Assembly (NCBI GenBank): GCA_003314535.1
Contig: POSG01000003.1
Coordinates: forward strand, 1 to 64,000
Length of the DNA: 64,000 bases
Source: Geobacter sp.
GTDB taxonomy: Bacteria; Desulfobacterota; Desulfuromonadia; Geobacterales; Geobacteraceae
Direction of reading: 5' to 3'
The first letter of the stretch is position 1. Every line of letters starts with the position of its first letter. Positions 53,581-61,862 of the stretch are shown here, piece after piece. Position numbers and translations under genes: made by a program. The notes below the pieces were generated by a model. The model ran no database searches. It had not been told where the DNA came from and saw nothing but the letters and a program-made list of their open reading frames with translations.

Positions 53581-56316
53581 CTATGCCTTAAAGAACCTTC
53601 TCCTAGCACCAACCAAACCCATCAAACCTGAGCCAAGCAGCCAAGCAGCGGCAGGTATGGGGACGGGAGCAGTACCGGTTACCGCATAACCGCTGAGACC
53701 GGTGGCGGTAAAGCTGGCAAAGGTCTGGTCATAGGCCAGGTCGGAAGCATCGAACTTGCTCCAGGCCGAGCCGTCATAGTGCCATACGGTGAGGTCGGAC
53801 AGCCCGGTATTGTTGCCGGCCCAGAGGGAGAGATAGACCGGGTTGCCCGCGACATACCCCTCGGCCGAGATATCCCAGCCGCTCAGCACCGACTTGCCGG
53901 TGTCGAGCAGGTTTTTCAGTGAAGTAAGCTCGCTGCCACTCAGGCTGCTTGCGGTCAAAGTGAGATTGGTGGGACTGGTTGCAGCCTGAAAACCTGCTCC
54001 AACCGATTTGCCCGTGGAACCATCGGTAAACAGGAACCGCTGGGTAGTTGCGAGGTCGGCGGTCAACGCATTACCCGCTACTCCACTGGCTGCGCTGGTA
54101 ACGGTGACGGTATGGTTGGTTGCATCCCAGATGCCGCCCAGAGCCTGGACCGTGCCGGTGTTATTCCAAGTACCGGCTGAAATCGGGGTGTAGGTGCCGT
54201 TTGCGGCATTGGCGCCGGCTGTCATGCGGATGGTACCGGCATTGGAAAGTGCGCCGGTGCCGCCACCGATGGTGAGAGAACTGCCCCTGCCTACGTCTGT
54301 GGCCACAAGCGAAGTGCTATTGATGGAAAAGGACGTGGCGGTGACGGCCCCGCCGTCTCCAATATACAGTCTGCCGGCCGAACCCATGCTGACTGTGCCG
54401 GTGTGGCTCCAGGAGGAGCCTGCGCCATTGATAACGGCAATTCCTGATCCACTGTAACCCAGTCTTAAGTTTGGACTGTTGCTGACTACACTTCCGCCAT
54501 TAGTGATGTTCAGCTTCGCGGTACCCAATCTGCTGATATAGAAATTGGTGGTGCTGGTAGCATTCCATGTAGAACCCGGGCCATCAACGTTCACGCTGCC
54601 GGAAGCGGCAGGATTGTCGGCGATGCTCACAGTAGATGCGGTTGTCGTGACGGTGCCGCCGTTCCTGATATTGAGGGTGGCCCTGCCGTCCGTGCCCAAA
54701 TACAGGGAACTGCCGCTGCTGTTGTTGATCCAGGAGGAGCCCACGCCGTCGACGGTGACCGAGCTGACCGCGCTTCCGTTGAAACCGAACCGCACCAATC
54801 CCGCGTTGCTGAAAGTCCCTCCATTCGATATGTTAACGACCCCGTTCCCGTTGTACCCGATCTCGGTCATCCCGTTGGCGGTCAACATCGAGCCTGCCCC
54901 GCTGATGTTCACCGTACCGGTGACTCCCGAGCTGGACCCGAAACGCGCCCCGTTGCCGGAGCTGACGGTCCCGCCATCGACTATATTGAGGTTTCCGGCT
55001 CCGCTGTAACCCACGTTCAGACTGGAGCTGTTGGTCCATGTCGATCCCGAACCGCTGACGACGACGGTGCCGACTGAACCCGCATTGTAGGCGACATAGC
55101 CTCCGGTATTGCTTACCATTGCACCATTGGTGATATTGAGCGTGCCCAATCCGGAGTTTCCGACATAGAGGGCGGCGCTGCTGGTCCAGGTGGAGCCTGT
55201 TCCCGTAACGGTGGCATTACCGATCGAACCGGCGTTGTAGCCGAGATAACCGCCTTTCGATGCTACGCCCAGGCCATCGGCAATGGTAAGAGTACCCGAG
55301 CCTGAATATCCGGCGCCGAGCGCACCGGCGGTCCCCTGGGTCAGATTAACGGTAATGCCGTTGTCGGTAAAGGACTGGGCGACGCCATGGGACGCATTGA
55401 AGACGAGATTGACGTCGCTCACGATGCCCGAGGTATTGATCGTGCCGGCACCCGAAACCTGCGGAGAGGAGTACATTATGCCGCCCGTGGTGAGCGTGCC
55501 GCCGCTGGCGCCGAAATTGATCGTTCCCGTGGTGCCGACGATCGTATTAGCCGCGACGGATACCGCCGAACCGTTAAGGATATTGAGTGTTCCGGCGCCG
55601 CCATAACCGACGTACAGGCCGCTGTTGCCGGTCCAAGCCGAGTTGGCGCCGTCCACTGTCAGAGTTCCAGTTCCACCCGCATAGTATCCCAGATAGGTAC
55701 TGGAGGTGGACGAGCTGGTAAATCTACCACCATTACTGACGGTGATTGAGCCACTGCCATAACGGCCGATATAACCGTAGCCCCCCATATTGGTCATGGA
55801 CGATCCGGCACCGTTTATGACAAGTGTTCCGGTTGAGCCAGAGTTATAGCCGAAGTACAGGGACGAAGATACGCTGACCGCCCCGCCGTTGCTGATGCTT
55901 AGGGAGCCGCTGCCGTTATAGCCTGAATAGAGATAATTGTTCACGGTCATTCTCGAGCCGGCCCCATCCACGGTAACCGTTCCCGACCTGCCGGCGCCGT
56001 AGCCCAAATAGGCACTGGCAGAGCTCAATTGGCTGCCGCCGTCAACTGCCATTGCGCCATCGGCCGAATTGTAACCGATGTAGGCAGCGGTGGATGTGGT
56101 CCAGGTGGCAGGATCGGTGGTGGGGCTGATATCGCCGCCGTAAGTCAGGGCCGCCTGCGCCCCCGGCACCGTGAACAGCCCTGCCGCAAGGACGGCAAGC
56201 ATGACACCACTCGCACGTTTCAGTGCCTTAGCTTTTACCTGTCCCAACAGGGCCGGTATTGCTTTCGGTATTAGCTGTGCCGAACAACTCAGACTTCTGA
56301 AACTGCTTTTTTCCAT
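53581..56316 (-). CDS. Large repeat protein with VPxPA-CTERM sorting tail
   Basis: 911 residues from the ATG at 56316 (GGAGGG upstream). A long signal peptide (about 50 residues ending GAQAA) is followed by about ten beta-rich repeats of 45-60 residues, each with GxGxLNIxNGGxV and GTVxVxGAGSxWxxS, as in autotransporter/T5SS-associated repeats. The C-terminus is PVPIPAAAWLLGSGLMGLVGARRR, a VPxPA-type CTERM: a short motif, TM helix and basic tail cut by an exosortase-like enzyme. No beta-barrel is present, so it is not an autotransporter. Probably a surface adhesin or matrix protein. Confidence 0.85.
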   Translation of the reverse strand: MEKSSFRSLSCSAQLIPKAIPALLGQVKAKALKRASGVMLAVLAAGLFTVPGAQAALTYGGDISPTTDPATWTTSTAAYIGYNSADGAMAVDGGSQLSSASAYLGYGAGRSGTVTVDGAGSRMTVNNYLYSGYNGSGSLSISNGGAVSVSSSLYFGYNSGSTGTLVINGAGSSMTNMGGYGYIGRYGSGSITVSNGGRFTSSSTSSTYLGYYAGGTGTLTVDGANSAWTGNSGLYVGYGGAGTLNILNGSAVSVAANTIVGTTGTINFGASGGTLTTGGIMYSSPQVSGAGTINTSGIVSDVNLVFNASHGVAQSFTDNGITVNLTQGTAGALGAGYSGSGTLTIADGLGVASKGGYLGYNAGSIGNATVTGTGSTWTSSAALYVGNSGLGTLNITNGAMVSNTGGYVAYNAGSVGTVVVSGSGSTWTNSSSLNVGYSGAGNLNIVDGGTVSSGNGARFGSSSGVTGTVNISGAGSMLTANGMTEIGYNGNGVVNISNGGTFSNAGLVRFGFNGSAVSSVTVDGVGSSWINNSSGSSLYLGTDGRATLNIRNGGTVTTTASTVSIADNPAASGSVNVDGPGSTWNATSTTNFYISRLGTAKLNITNGGSVVSNSPNLRLGYSGSGIAVINGAGSSWSHTGTVSMGSAGRLYIGDGGAVTATSFSINSTSLVATDVGRGSSLTIGGGTGALSNAGTIRMTAGANAANGTYTPISAGTWNNTGTVQALGGIWDATNHTVTVTSAASGVAGNALTADLATTQRFLFTDGSTGKSVGAGFQAATSPTNLTLTASSLSGSELTSLKNLLDTGKSVLSGWDISAEGYVAGNPVYLSLWAGNNTGLSDLTVWHYDGSAWSKFDASDLAYDQTFASFTATGLSGYAVTGTAPVPIPAAAWLLGSGLMGLVGARRRFFKA

Positions 56317-56349
56317 AGATCTTCCCTCCACATGCTTTTGATTTCGCCG

Positions 56350-56470
56350 AAAAAAAAAGGGCCGACAGAGATGAGCATCCCTCGGTCATAAGACCGCGGT
56401 GTTTCCACCTTTCAAGACAAGGAAGGCAGTGCCGTTTCCAGCGCCACCCACAGCCTGCTTCCCATGGCAC
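56350..56470 (-). ncRNA. Second structured leader module before the CTERM gene
   Basis: Minus-strand transcript with a CCTTCC...GAAAGG hairpin, a GGAAACACCGCGGTC-TTAT-GACCG segment resembling the P3 part of GEMM-I, and a terminator-like CCGAGGG...CTGTCGG stem running into T8 (56350-56385). Its order resembles a degenerate GEMM aptamer with expression platform, but I cannot confirm it. Confidence 0.4.
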
Positions 56471-56516
56471 AAACCTCAGGCAAGACAGACCGGAGTAAAA
56501 AACATGATTACAAGAA

Positions 56517-56564
56517 AAGCCCAAGCTTAAGACTTACAGATACACTGTCTTCAAGCTTGGGCTT
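56517..56564 (-). terminator. Hairpin in the CTERM leader
   Basis: Long stem AAGCCCAAGCTT / AAGCTTGGGCTT, extended by an AAGAC/GTCTT pair, followed on the minus strand by TTTTCTT. It lies between the sigma-54-like promoter and the gene, so it may act as an attenuator. Confidence 0.6.
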
Positions 56565-56644
56565 CCTGGGGCCGCATAACCGGTCAGCAAAGGACCCTTG
56601 CAATATTAATTTTTATACAGCGAACTTCAGTCGGTGACTACTTT

Positions 56645-56660
56645 ATCAAGATACGTGCCA
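56645..56660 (-). promoter_or_regulatory. Sigma-54-type promoter for the CTERM gene
   Basis: On the minus strand TGGCACG-TATC-TTGAT, matching the -24/-12 consensus TGGCACG-N4-TTGCA except for one base in the -12 part. Located about 330 bp upstream of the start codon. Confidence 0.55.
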
Positions 56661-56782
56661 GCGTTTCTCCTTCATTAAAACCGCTCACTTAGAGCATCGT
56701 GCCAACACAGGCCATTCAAAACTGTAATCATATCCGACAACTAACAACGGCAAAATATAAACCTTCCCATCAGTCAGGTACG

Positions 56783-56900
56783 AAAAAAGCCGCCAAGATG
56801 ACTCCAGGTGAAGTCGACTTCTGGCGGCTCGGCTGTCTTACCATAAAGACCCGTGGCTTTCCGCACCTGCCTCGCGACAGGATTGGCTTTATCAGAGCAT
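56783..56900 (-). ncRNA. GEMM-I-type (cyclic dinucleotide) riboswitch with terminator
   Basis: Minus-strand RNA. P2 is CCTGTCGCGAGGCAGG, a stem capped by a GCGA (GNRA) tetraloop. Next comes GGAAAGCCACGGGTC, then GACAGCCGAGCCGCC, matching the conserved GCAAAGCCACGGGTC...GACAGCCGGGTTGCC of GEMM-I. The 5' part (AAGCCAATCC) differs from the usual GGCAAACC, so it is a variant and ligand choice (c-di-GMP or cGAMP) is open. The 3' GCCGCC arm pairs with GGCGGC at 56789-56794 to form a terminator with T6. Confidence 0.68.
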
Positions 56901-56930
56901 ATATACTAATTAGATGAAAAATTTTGTCAA
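56901..56930 (-). promoter_or_regulatory. Sigma-70-type promoter just upstream of the riboswitch
   Basis: On the minus strand TTGACA (56925-56930) and GTATAT (56901-56906) with an 18-bp spacer, placing the transcript start at the beginning of the aptamer. Confidence 0.55.
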
Positions 56931-57007
56931 TATAAATTTGTATATAGCGCTCGAATATGCAGTGTTTCTCGCTGGAAACCCGAATTTGTCCCCATGACAT
57001 CAATAAC

Positions 57008-57039
57008 AAAGAAACCCCATCCTTAAATGGGGTTTCTTT
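57008..57039 (-). terminator. Terminator of the Met/His-rich protein gene
   Basis: Perfect stem AAAGAAACCCCA / TGGGGTTTCTTT, about 60 bp past the stop codon. Confidence 0.8.
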
Positions 57040-57097
57040 GGCTTCGAGCATATTCAGCAAATGGAATGGCGGACTCTTCACAAACCCGATTCACACT

Positions 57098-57535
57098 TTA
57101 CTGAACATTCCGGAACCAGCCTGTCTTCTTGTCCACATGAATCCGTTGCACCAAGGCGCCTTCTTTCTTTGTCACTACTGTGGCATCATAGAAGTCGCCC
57201 TTGTCCGCAACCCCGCCTATTTTGAGATTTGAATTATCCTCGATATAGTAGTCCGACACCAACTGCTCAACCTGAGCCTTGGTCAACGGTTTCTCTCCCC
57301 GGTTGAAAAATGCTTTTCCTCCCATCATGTGATGATAACCGCATCCTCCACCCATCCAAGGGCAGTACCAGCCACCCGGGCCAGTTTCTCTTCCCATCAT
57401 GTGACCTCCGCCCATCCTGCCTCCCAACCAACCGGACTGCTCGGAGGTGCTCCCCTGCTGGGCATAGCTGATATCTGATGAAATGGGTACCAGCAATGCC
57501 AACATCATTGCCGCACAAACCGCTAACGCTCTCAT
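57098..57535 (-). CDS. Secreted Met/His/Cys-rich protein with PepSY-like end
   Basis: 145 residues from MRALAVCAAMMLALL, with AGGAGG upstream. Signal peptide cleaved near ISYAQQ. A Gly-rich segment with many Met, His and Cys residues (GGRMGGGHMMGRETG, WYCPWMGGGCGYHHMMGG) suggests Cu or other soft-metal binding. The end (about 85-145) resembles a PepSY-like small domain (LVSDYYIEDNSNLKIGG). Role inferred from composition only. Confidence 0.72.
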   Translation of the reverse strand: MRALAVCAAMMLALLVPISSDISYAQQGSTSEQSGWLGGRMGGGHMMGRETGPGGWYCPWMGGGCGYHHMMGGKAFFNRGEKPLTKAQVEQLVSDYYIEDNSNLKIGGVADKGDFYDATVVTKKEGALVQRIHVDKKTGWFRNVQ

Positions 57536-58020
57536 TCCTGCCTCCTTCCGGCGAGTCCACCATTTTTTGACCGTGGAAACGGGATTCACTATCCGTTCAA
57601 CCCTCGCCACTTCGAGCTATTTCCCTTGCCTCCTGACATGATTCCCGACGGCATTCATCATCAACAAACAGTATATGCATTCTTTTTTCCGCATATTCAA
57701 TATATCATATTATCGACATGGAGGGTCGGGTTTTGTGGAACATGAGGTCTTTCAGTTTTATTCCAACCCCATGGAGCAGAGCAGTTCAGCGATTTAAAAC
57801 CCAACGATTGACACGACGAATCATTTCAAATATCCTTAGATCGCAAAGACCACAATGTGGTATAAAAACTTCGACACCAGAAAGACAAAAGGTTTTCAGA
57901 AACTATCTGAAAACCTTTTCATTTGAATTCGGTGAAATCGACCTCTACAACCGTCCGAGAAGGTTTTGGCGACGGAGGTTTCGTTGCCATCAAGGCCATA
58001 AATCTCTAAGGGGAGGCTCT
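57536..58020. other. Intergenic region with a plus-strand terminator
   Basis: 485 bp divergent gap. A hairpin AAAAGGTTTTCAG / CTGAAAACCTTTT at 57888-57924 is followed by CATTT and may end a short transcript from the left, for example a leader or small RNA. No gene is evident before 58021. Confidence 0.45.
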
Positions 58021-58350
58021 ATGAAGGTAGGCATAATCCGTTGTCAGCTGACCGAAGACATGTGCCCCGGCAGCACCGATTTCAAGGTGGCCGGGGAAGG
58101 GACCCAGGCTTTCGAGGAAACCGGGCCGGTCGAGATTGTCGGGTTCCTGTCCTGCGGTGGCTGTTCCGGCAAGAAAGCTGTCGCCCGTGCAAGGATGATG
58201 GTTGACCGTGGCGCAGAGGCCATCGTCTTTGCATCCTGCATGAAGAACGGCAATCCCGTCGGGTATCCCTGCCCGCACTTTGCCGCGATCAGGGAAGCTG
58301 TGGAGAAAAAGCTGGGGCCTGAAACGAAGATAATTGACTGGACGCACTGA
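58021..58350 (+). CDS. CGGC-domain protein
   Basis: 109 residues from MKVGIIRCQLTEDMCPGSTDF, with AGGGGAGG upstream. The CGGC motif is FLSCGGCSGKKAVARARMM (about residues 43-61), with further cysteines in RCQLTEDMC, ASCMKNG and YPCPHF. This family is thought to bind a metal or metal cluster through its cysteines; function is unknown. It precedes a membrane protein and a cytochrome on the same strand. Confidence 0.85.
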   Translation: MKVGIIRCQLTEDMCPGSTDFKVAGEGTQAFEETGPVEIVGFLSCGGCSGKKAVARARMMVDRGAEAIVFASCMKNGNPVGYPCPHFAAIREAVEKKLGPETKIIDWTH

Positions 58351-58433
58351 AAATCATGACCTATGCCGGAGCGTTAGGCATGGACCTTACCTGATTAATC
58401 CGGTTCGAGTTTTCACTAAAGGGGATCAGAAAC

Positions 58434-58808
58434 ATGGCAAAAAACAGTTTAGGCGGTAAAATGATCGTTGCATCCTGCTGCATGGCCGTGGCGTCCATGT
58501 TCATGGATTGGGCGCGCTTCCTGTTCGTCAGGAAGTCAGGCACAGCCCTTGGGCTGATGTTCCTGCTTGCCCTGTGGCTGTATCCCATGCTGGCGGTTTT
58601 GAGAAAGAAGCCGCTCAACGGGAGCTGGGGAAAAGGATTTGGGATCGCCAGCATAGCCGTGGCAGTTGCTTTCCTGGTATATGCATCCAACAAGCAGATC
58701 GTTTTTTTCCATGCAAATGTCATCGGAAACGGAGCATGGCTGTTTTTAGGCGCTGCAATAATTTATTTCCTGGGTATCATTCTCTACAGGCCCTCCACCG
58801 CGAACTGA
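58434..58808 (+). CDS. Small four-helix membrane protein
   Basis: 124 residues, AAAGGGG upstream. About four hydrophobic segments (IVASCCMAVASMFMDWA; LGLMFLLALWLYPMLAVL; GIASIAVAVAFLVYA; WLFLGAAIIYFLGIILY). No family recognised. Located between the CGGC gene and the cytochrome, so possibly linked to either. Confidence 0.65.
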   Translation: MAKNSLGGKMIVASCCMAVASMFMDWARFLFVRKSGTALGLMFLLALWLYPMLAVLRKKPLNGSWGKGFGIASIAVAVAFLVYASNKQIVFFHANVIGNGAWLFLGAAIIYFLGIILYRPSTAN

Positions 58809-58871
58809 CGCGCTCGGCATCCGATCGGCCGCTGGCCACGTATGCGGTCCGCAGAAGGGAGGCTTGAATCC

Positions 58872-59153
58872 ATGCGGGCATTGCAGTTCACATGCGCTGT
58901 TCTTGCAATTATTTCCTGTGCGGGAACAGCGGTTGCTGCGGACGTGATTGTATTTCCGGCTGAAAACGGGCAGGTCATTTTCACGCACAAGAAGCATCAG
59001 GAAGTCATAAAGGATTGCTCGGCCTGTCACACGTCCGCGCCCGGCAAAATGAGGAGTCCTGGGCAGTTTCGCCCACACAAGCTCTGTATAGGTTGCCACG
59101 AAGGCAGGAAGTCCGGCCCGGTCAACTGCGTGGACTGCCACAAGCCGTCATGA
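58872..59153 (+). CDS. Triheme c-type cytochrome (c7-like)
   Basis: 93 residues with a signal peptide (MRALQFTCAVLAIISCAGTAVA). Three CxxCH haem motifs: CSACH, CIGCH and CVDCH. Two extra histidines (FTHKKHQEV) are likely axial ligands. Resembles periplasmic PpcA-type c7 cytochromes that carry electrons toward the outer membrane in Geobacter, though the spacing is compressed. Ends 6 bp into the convergent DUF502 gene. Confidence 0.88.
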   Translation: MRALQFTCAVLAIISCAGTAVAADVIVFPAENGQVIFTHKKHQEVIKDCSACHTSAPGKMRSPGQFRPHKLCIGCHEGRKSGPVNCVDCHKPS

Positions 59154-59777
59154 GGCGTTTTCCCCGTTCCCGGCCTGGCCGGGCCCCGAGTCGGCAGTCA
59201 TGCCGCCGGTAAGGACAAAACCCATGGCGCGGTGGGTCGAAATCTCCACACTCCTGACTGCCGAACGGGGGACGATTACCGTGAAACCGCCGATCTGGTA
59301 GCTCATGGGAAGATACACGGCGATCTCCCCCTCTGCTCCGATCCCGGGGGGAAGGTCCCTGAAATCGCTCCGGGTCACCAGCCCCAGCATGCGCACCGGC
59401 CTGCCCCCCACCTCCAGGTCGATCGTCACCACCTGGTCGAACCTGGAATCCCTCTTGGCGGCGAAAAAGCCGACAAAGTCCTTGAGCGGGCCGTACAGGA
59501 TCTTCACCAACGGAATCCGGTTCATCAACTTTTCGCTCAGGCCGATCAGCTCCCGCACGTGGAAGGCGTTGAGCGTCAGGCCGACCAGGAAGGTGATCGC
59601 CAGCCCTCCCACCAGCCCCATTCCCGTAACATACCGTCCTTCAGGCAGGAGCGCCTTGAACAGCCCGCCGAGCATGGCCTCCGCAGTGCGGACAAGCCAG
59701 AACAGGATGTAGATTGTCAGTATGGCCGGCAGCATCGCCACCAGCCCCTGGAACATGATCTTGCCGATTCGCTTCAT
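59148..59777 (-). CDS. DUF502 family membrane protein
   Basis: 209 residues. Two TM helices (about 10-30, 50-75) followed by a soluble beta-rich domain (LVKILYGPLKDFVGFF; LPPGIGAEGEIAVYLPMSYQIGGFTVIVP), matching DUF502 in length and layout. Function unknown. It follows trpS by 17 bp and is co-transcribed. Confidence 0.87.
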   Translation of the reverse strand: MKRIGKIMFQGLVAMLPAILTIYILFWLVRTAEAMLGGLFKALLPEGRYVTGMGLVGGLAITFLVGLTLNAFHVRELIGLSEKLMNRIPLVKILYGPLKDFVGFFAAKRDSRFDQVVTIDLEVGGRPVRMLGLVTRSDFRDLPPGIGAEGEIAVYLPMSYQIGGFTVIVPRSAVRSVEISTHRAMGFVLTGGMTADSGPGQAGNGENAS

Positions 59778-59794
59778 AATTGCCGGATCGATCC

Positions 59795-60880
59795 CTAAAT
59801 CTTCATGTTCATGACTTCAATTACTTCCTCGAGCGTCGCGCTCGCTATCCTTCTCGCTTCGGCAACCCCATCCTTCAGCACCTGGCGTATATGATCCATA
59901 TTGTTTTCCAGCTCGCTGCGCCGTTTCCGCAGGGGCCTCAGGTATTCGTTGAGGGTTTCCGTCAGCCTCTTTTTCAACATGCCGGCCCCTCCGTCGCCGA
60001 TCTCCGCCGCGATCTTCTCGGGCGCCTGACCGGTGCAAAGGGAAATGAGCAGCAGCAGGTTGGACACTTCCGGCCTTTTCTCCGGATCGTAGGTGATGAG
60101 ACGGTCGGCATCGGTCTTGGCTTTCTTGATCAGGGATGCCGTCTCGTCCTCCGTGGCGCGCAGCATCACCGCATTGTTCCTGCTCTTGCTCATTTTCTGC
60201 GATCCGTCCAGGCCGAGGATTACCGGAGCCTGGCTCAGAAGCGGCTGTGGTTCGGGGAAGACCGGCCTGTTGGCGGCGAATTTCTCGTTGAAGCGCCGGG
60301 CAATGACCCTGGTCAGCTCCAGGTGCGGCAGCTGGTCCTTGCCGACCGGCACCACGTTGCCCTTGCAGAACAGTATGTCCGCAGCCTGATGCACCGGATA
60401 GGTGTACATCCCGGCATTTATCCTCTTCTGGCCCGAAGCCTGTATCTCCTCCCGCACCGTCGGGTTACGGTCCAGTTCGGCGTTGGTCACCAGGGTCAGG
60501 AACGGCAGCAGCAGCTGGTTCAGTTCCGGCACGTGGCTGTGGGGAAAAATGAACGTCTTGCCGTCCGTAGGGTCGATGCCCGCGGACATGTAGTCCAGCG
60601 TGAGCTGCTTGACGTTTTCTGCTATCATCTCGAACGTGTCCCTGTCCGTCAGGACCTGGTAGTCGGCTATGACGATGAAGGTGTGAACCCCCATCCTGTG
60701 AAGCCTGACGCGATTCTGCACAGAGCCGAAAAGATGCCCGACATGAAGGCTTCCCGTTGGGCGGTCGCCCGTAAGGACCCGGTATTTTTCCGGATGGATC
60801 GGCAAATCCTCTTCCAGTTTCCTGCTTCTCTCAAGGGTGGCTTCAAATGTCCCGTATTCGATTTTCCCAGTTTTGCTCAT
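59795..60880 (-). CDS. trpS: Tryptophanyl-tRNA synthetase
   Basis: 361 residues. Class I motifs: PTGSLHVGHLFGSV (HIGH) near residue 42 and KMSKSRNNAV near residue 230, with the GNVVPVGKDQLPHLELTR loop. Longer than the classic 330-residue enzyme because of internal insertions. First gene of the trpS-DUF502 pair. Confidence 0.95.
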   Translation of the reverse strand: MSKTGKIEYGTFEATLERSRKLEEDLPIHPEKYRVLTGDRPTGSLHVGHLFGSVQNRVRLHRMGVHTFIVIADYQVLTDRDTFEMIAENVKQLTLDYMSAGIDPTDGKTFIFPHSHVPELNQLLLPFLTLVTNAELDRNPTVREEIQASGQKRINAGMYTYPVHQAADILFCKGNVVPVGKDQLPHLELTRVIARRFNEKFAANRPVFPEPQPLLSQAPVILGLDGSQKMSKSRNNAVMLRATEDETASLIKKAKTDADRLITYDPEKRPEVSNLLLLISLCTGQAPEKIAAEIGDGGAGMLKKRLTETLNEYLRPLRKRRSELENNMDHIRQVLKDGVAEARRIASATLEEVIEVMNMKI

Positions 60881-61201
60881 CGCTTGTCCTTTGTCTGGTC
60901 TTTTATCCGTAACAGCTTATATCAGCATAACCATTGAATATGAAGTATCGTTCCGGAAGCTGTGCGTTTGGCGATCGAAAGCCCCATTGGCGCATTTCCC
61001 GTGAAATCCGCCCAGCAGAATATACCCCTGCCTTTCATTGGAGTCAAAGGAGATTTCTCTTCAGCAGGTTAATCCGTGAAGAGGCAGACCGGTCAGGGGT
61101 ATTTTCATCACAAGACTTTTTCCGGATTTTACAGTTGTCAGGCGGGTTTTCGAGCGCGGCGATTCGTGGGAGCACAGAATCGGGCGTGATTCATCACGCC
61201 C
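60881..61201. other. Intergenic region, no gene seen
   Basis: 321 bp between trpS and the DUF1810 gene. It contains an ATACCCCTG...CAGGGGTAT inverted pair separated by about 60 bp, and a GGGCGTGATTCATCACGCCC hairpin near 61184-61203 at the end of the DUF1810 gene. Confidence 0.4.
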
Positions 61202-61660
61202 CTACGCAAGCCTTTTCAGTATCCCGAGCGTTGCGGCATCCCATTCACCCGTGAAATACTTGTCGAGAACCCGGACGAACACCGAGTGCGGATCAGACGA
61301 AACCGATGCAAACAGTGTCATTGATGATTTCAGCTTCATATCGTCAGGGTAACCGAAGATTGCTGAAGCCGATTTCCCCTCAACGGCAAGCAGGGCCCGC
61401 GAACATTCGTCGATTCGTGCCCCGAGAGCGGGATGATCCAGGTATGCCCGGGCTTCTTCGGCACTCTTGATGGAATAGCGTATCGAAGTCGCACTGTGCC
61501 CCAGACCGGCGATCTGCGGAAAGATGAACCACATCCAGTGGGACCTCTTCTGCCCGCTTTTCAACTCCGAAAGCACCGTGTCATAAACCCTCTCCTGTGC
61601 TTCGATGAAGCGATTCAGCCCGAAAGGGTCGTTGTGGCCACTCATATCGTTCCTTGCCAT
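61202..61660 (-). CDS. DUF1810 family protein
   Basis: 152 residues. Strong match to DUF1810: LNRFIEAQERVYDTVLSELKSG, KRSHWMWFIFPQIAGLGHSATS, EEARAYLDHPALGARI, and SAIFGYPDDMKLKSSMTLFA. The start may be the internal MSGHND. Members are related in fold or genomic context to NADAR-type proteins; function unknown. Single gene. Confidence 0.88.
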   Translation of the reverse strand: MARNDMSGHNDPFGLNRFIEAQERVYDTVLSELKSGQKRSHWMWFIFPQIAGLGHSATSIRYSIKSAEEARAYLDHPALGARIDECSRALLAVEGKSASAIFGYPDDMKLKSSMTLFASVSSDPHSVFVRVLDKYFTGEWDAATLGILKRLA

Positions 61661-61862
61661 TGCACATTACTCCTTTCCCCGGTCTCAATCGAAGCAATTT
61701 CAATTATACGCCACATCCTCCCACATGCACCACAACACCCTGCCAAACCAAACATTGCCACTATTTAATTGATATTTATTATTTTATCTGTTATTTTTCT
61801 CTTCCAGAAACGGACCTATCCTGCAGAATGAATGCAAAACATACCTGCGAGGAGCTAGCCAC

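Noticed and set aside
60934-61254. A 106-residue plus-strand frame between trpS and the DUF1810 gene
   Set aside because: No ribosome binding site or recognisable domain, and it overlaps the end of the convergent DUF1810 gene.
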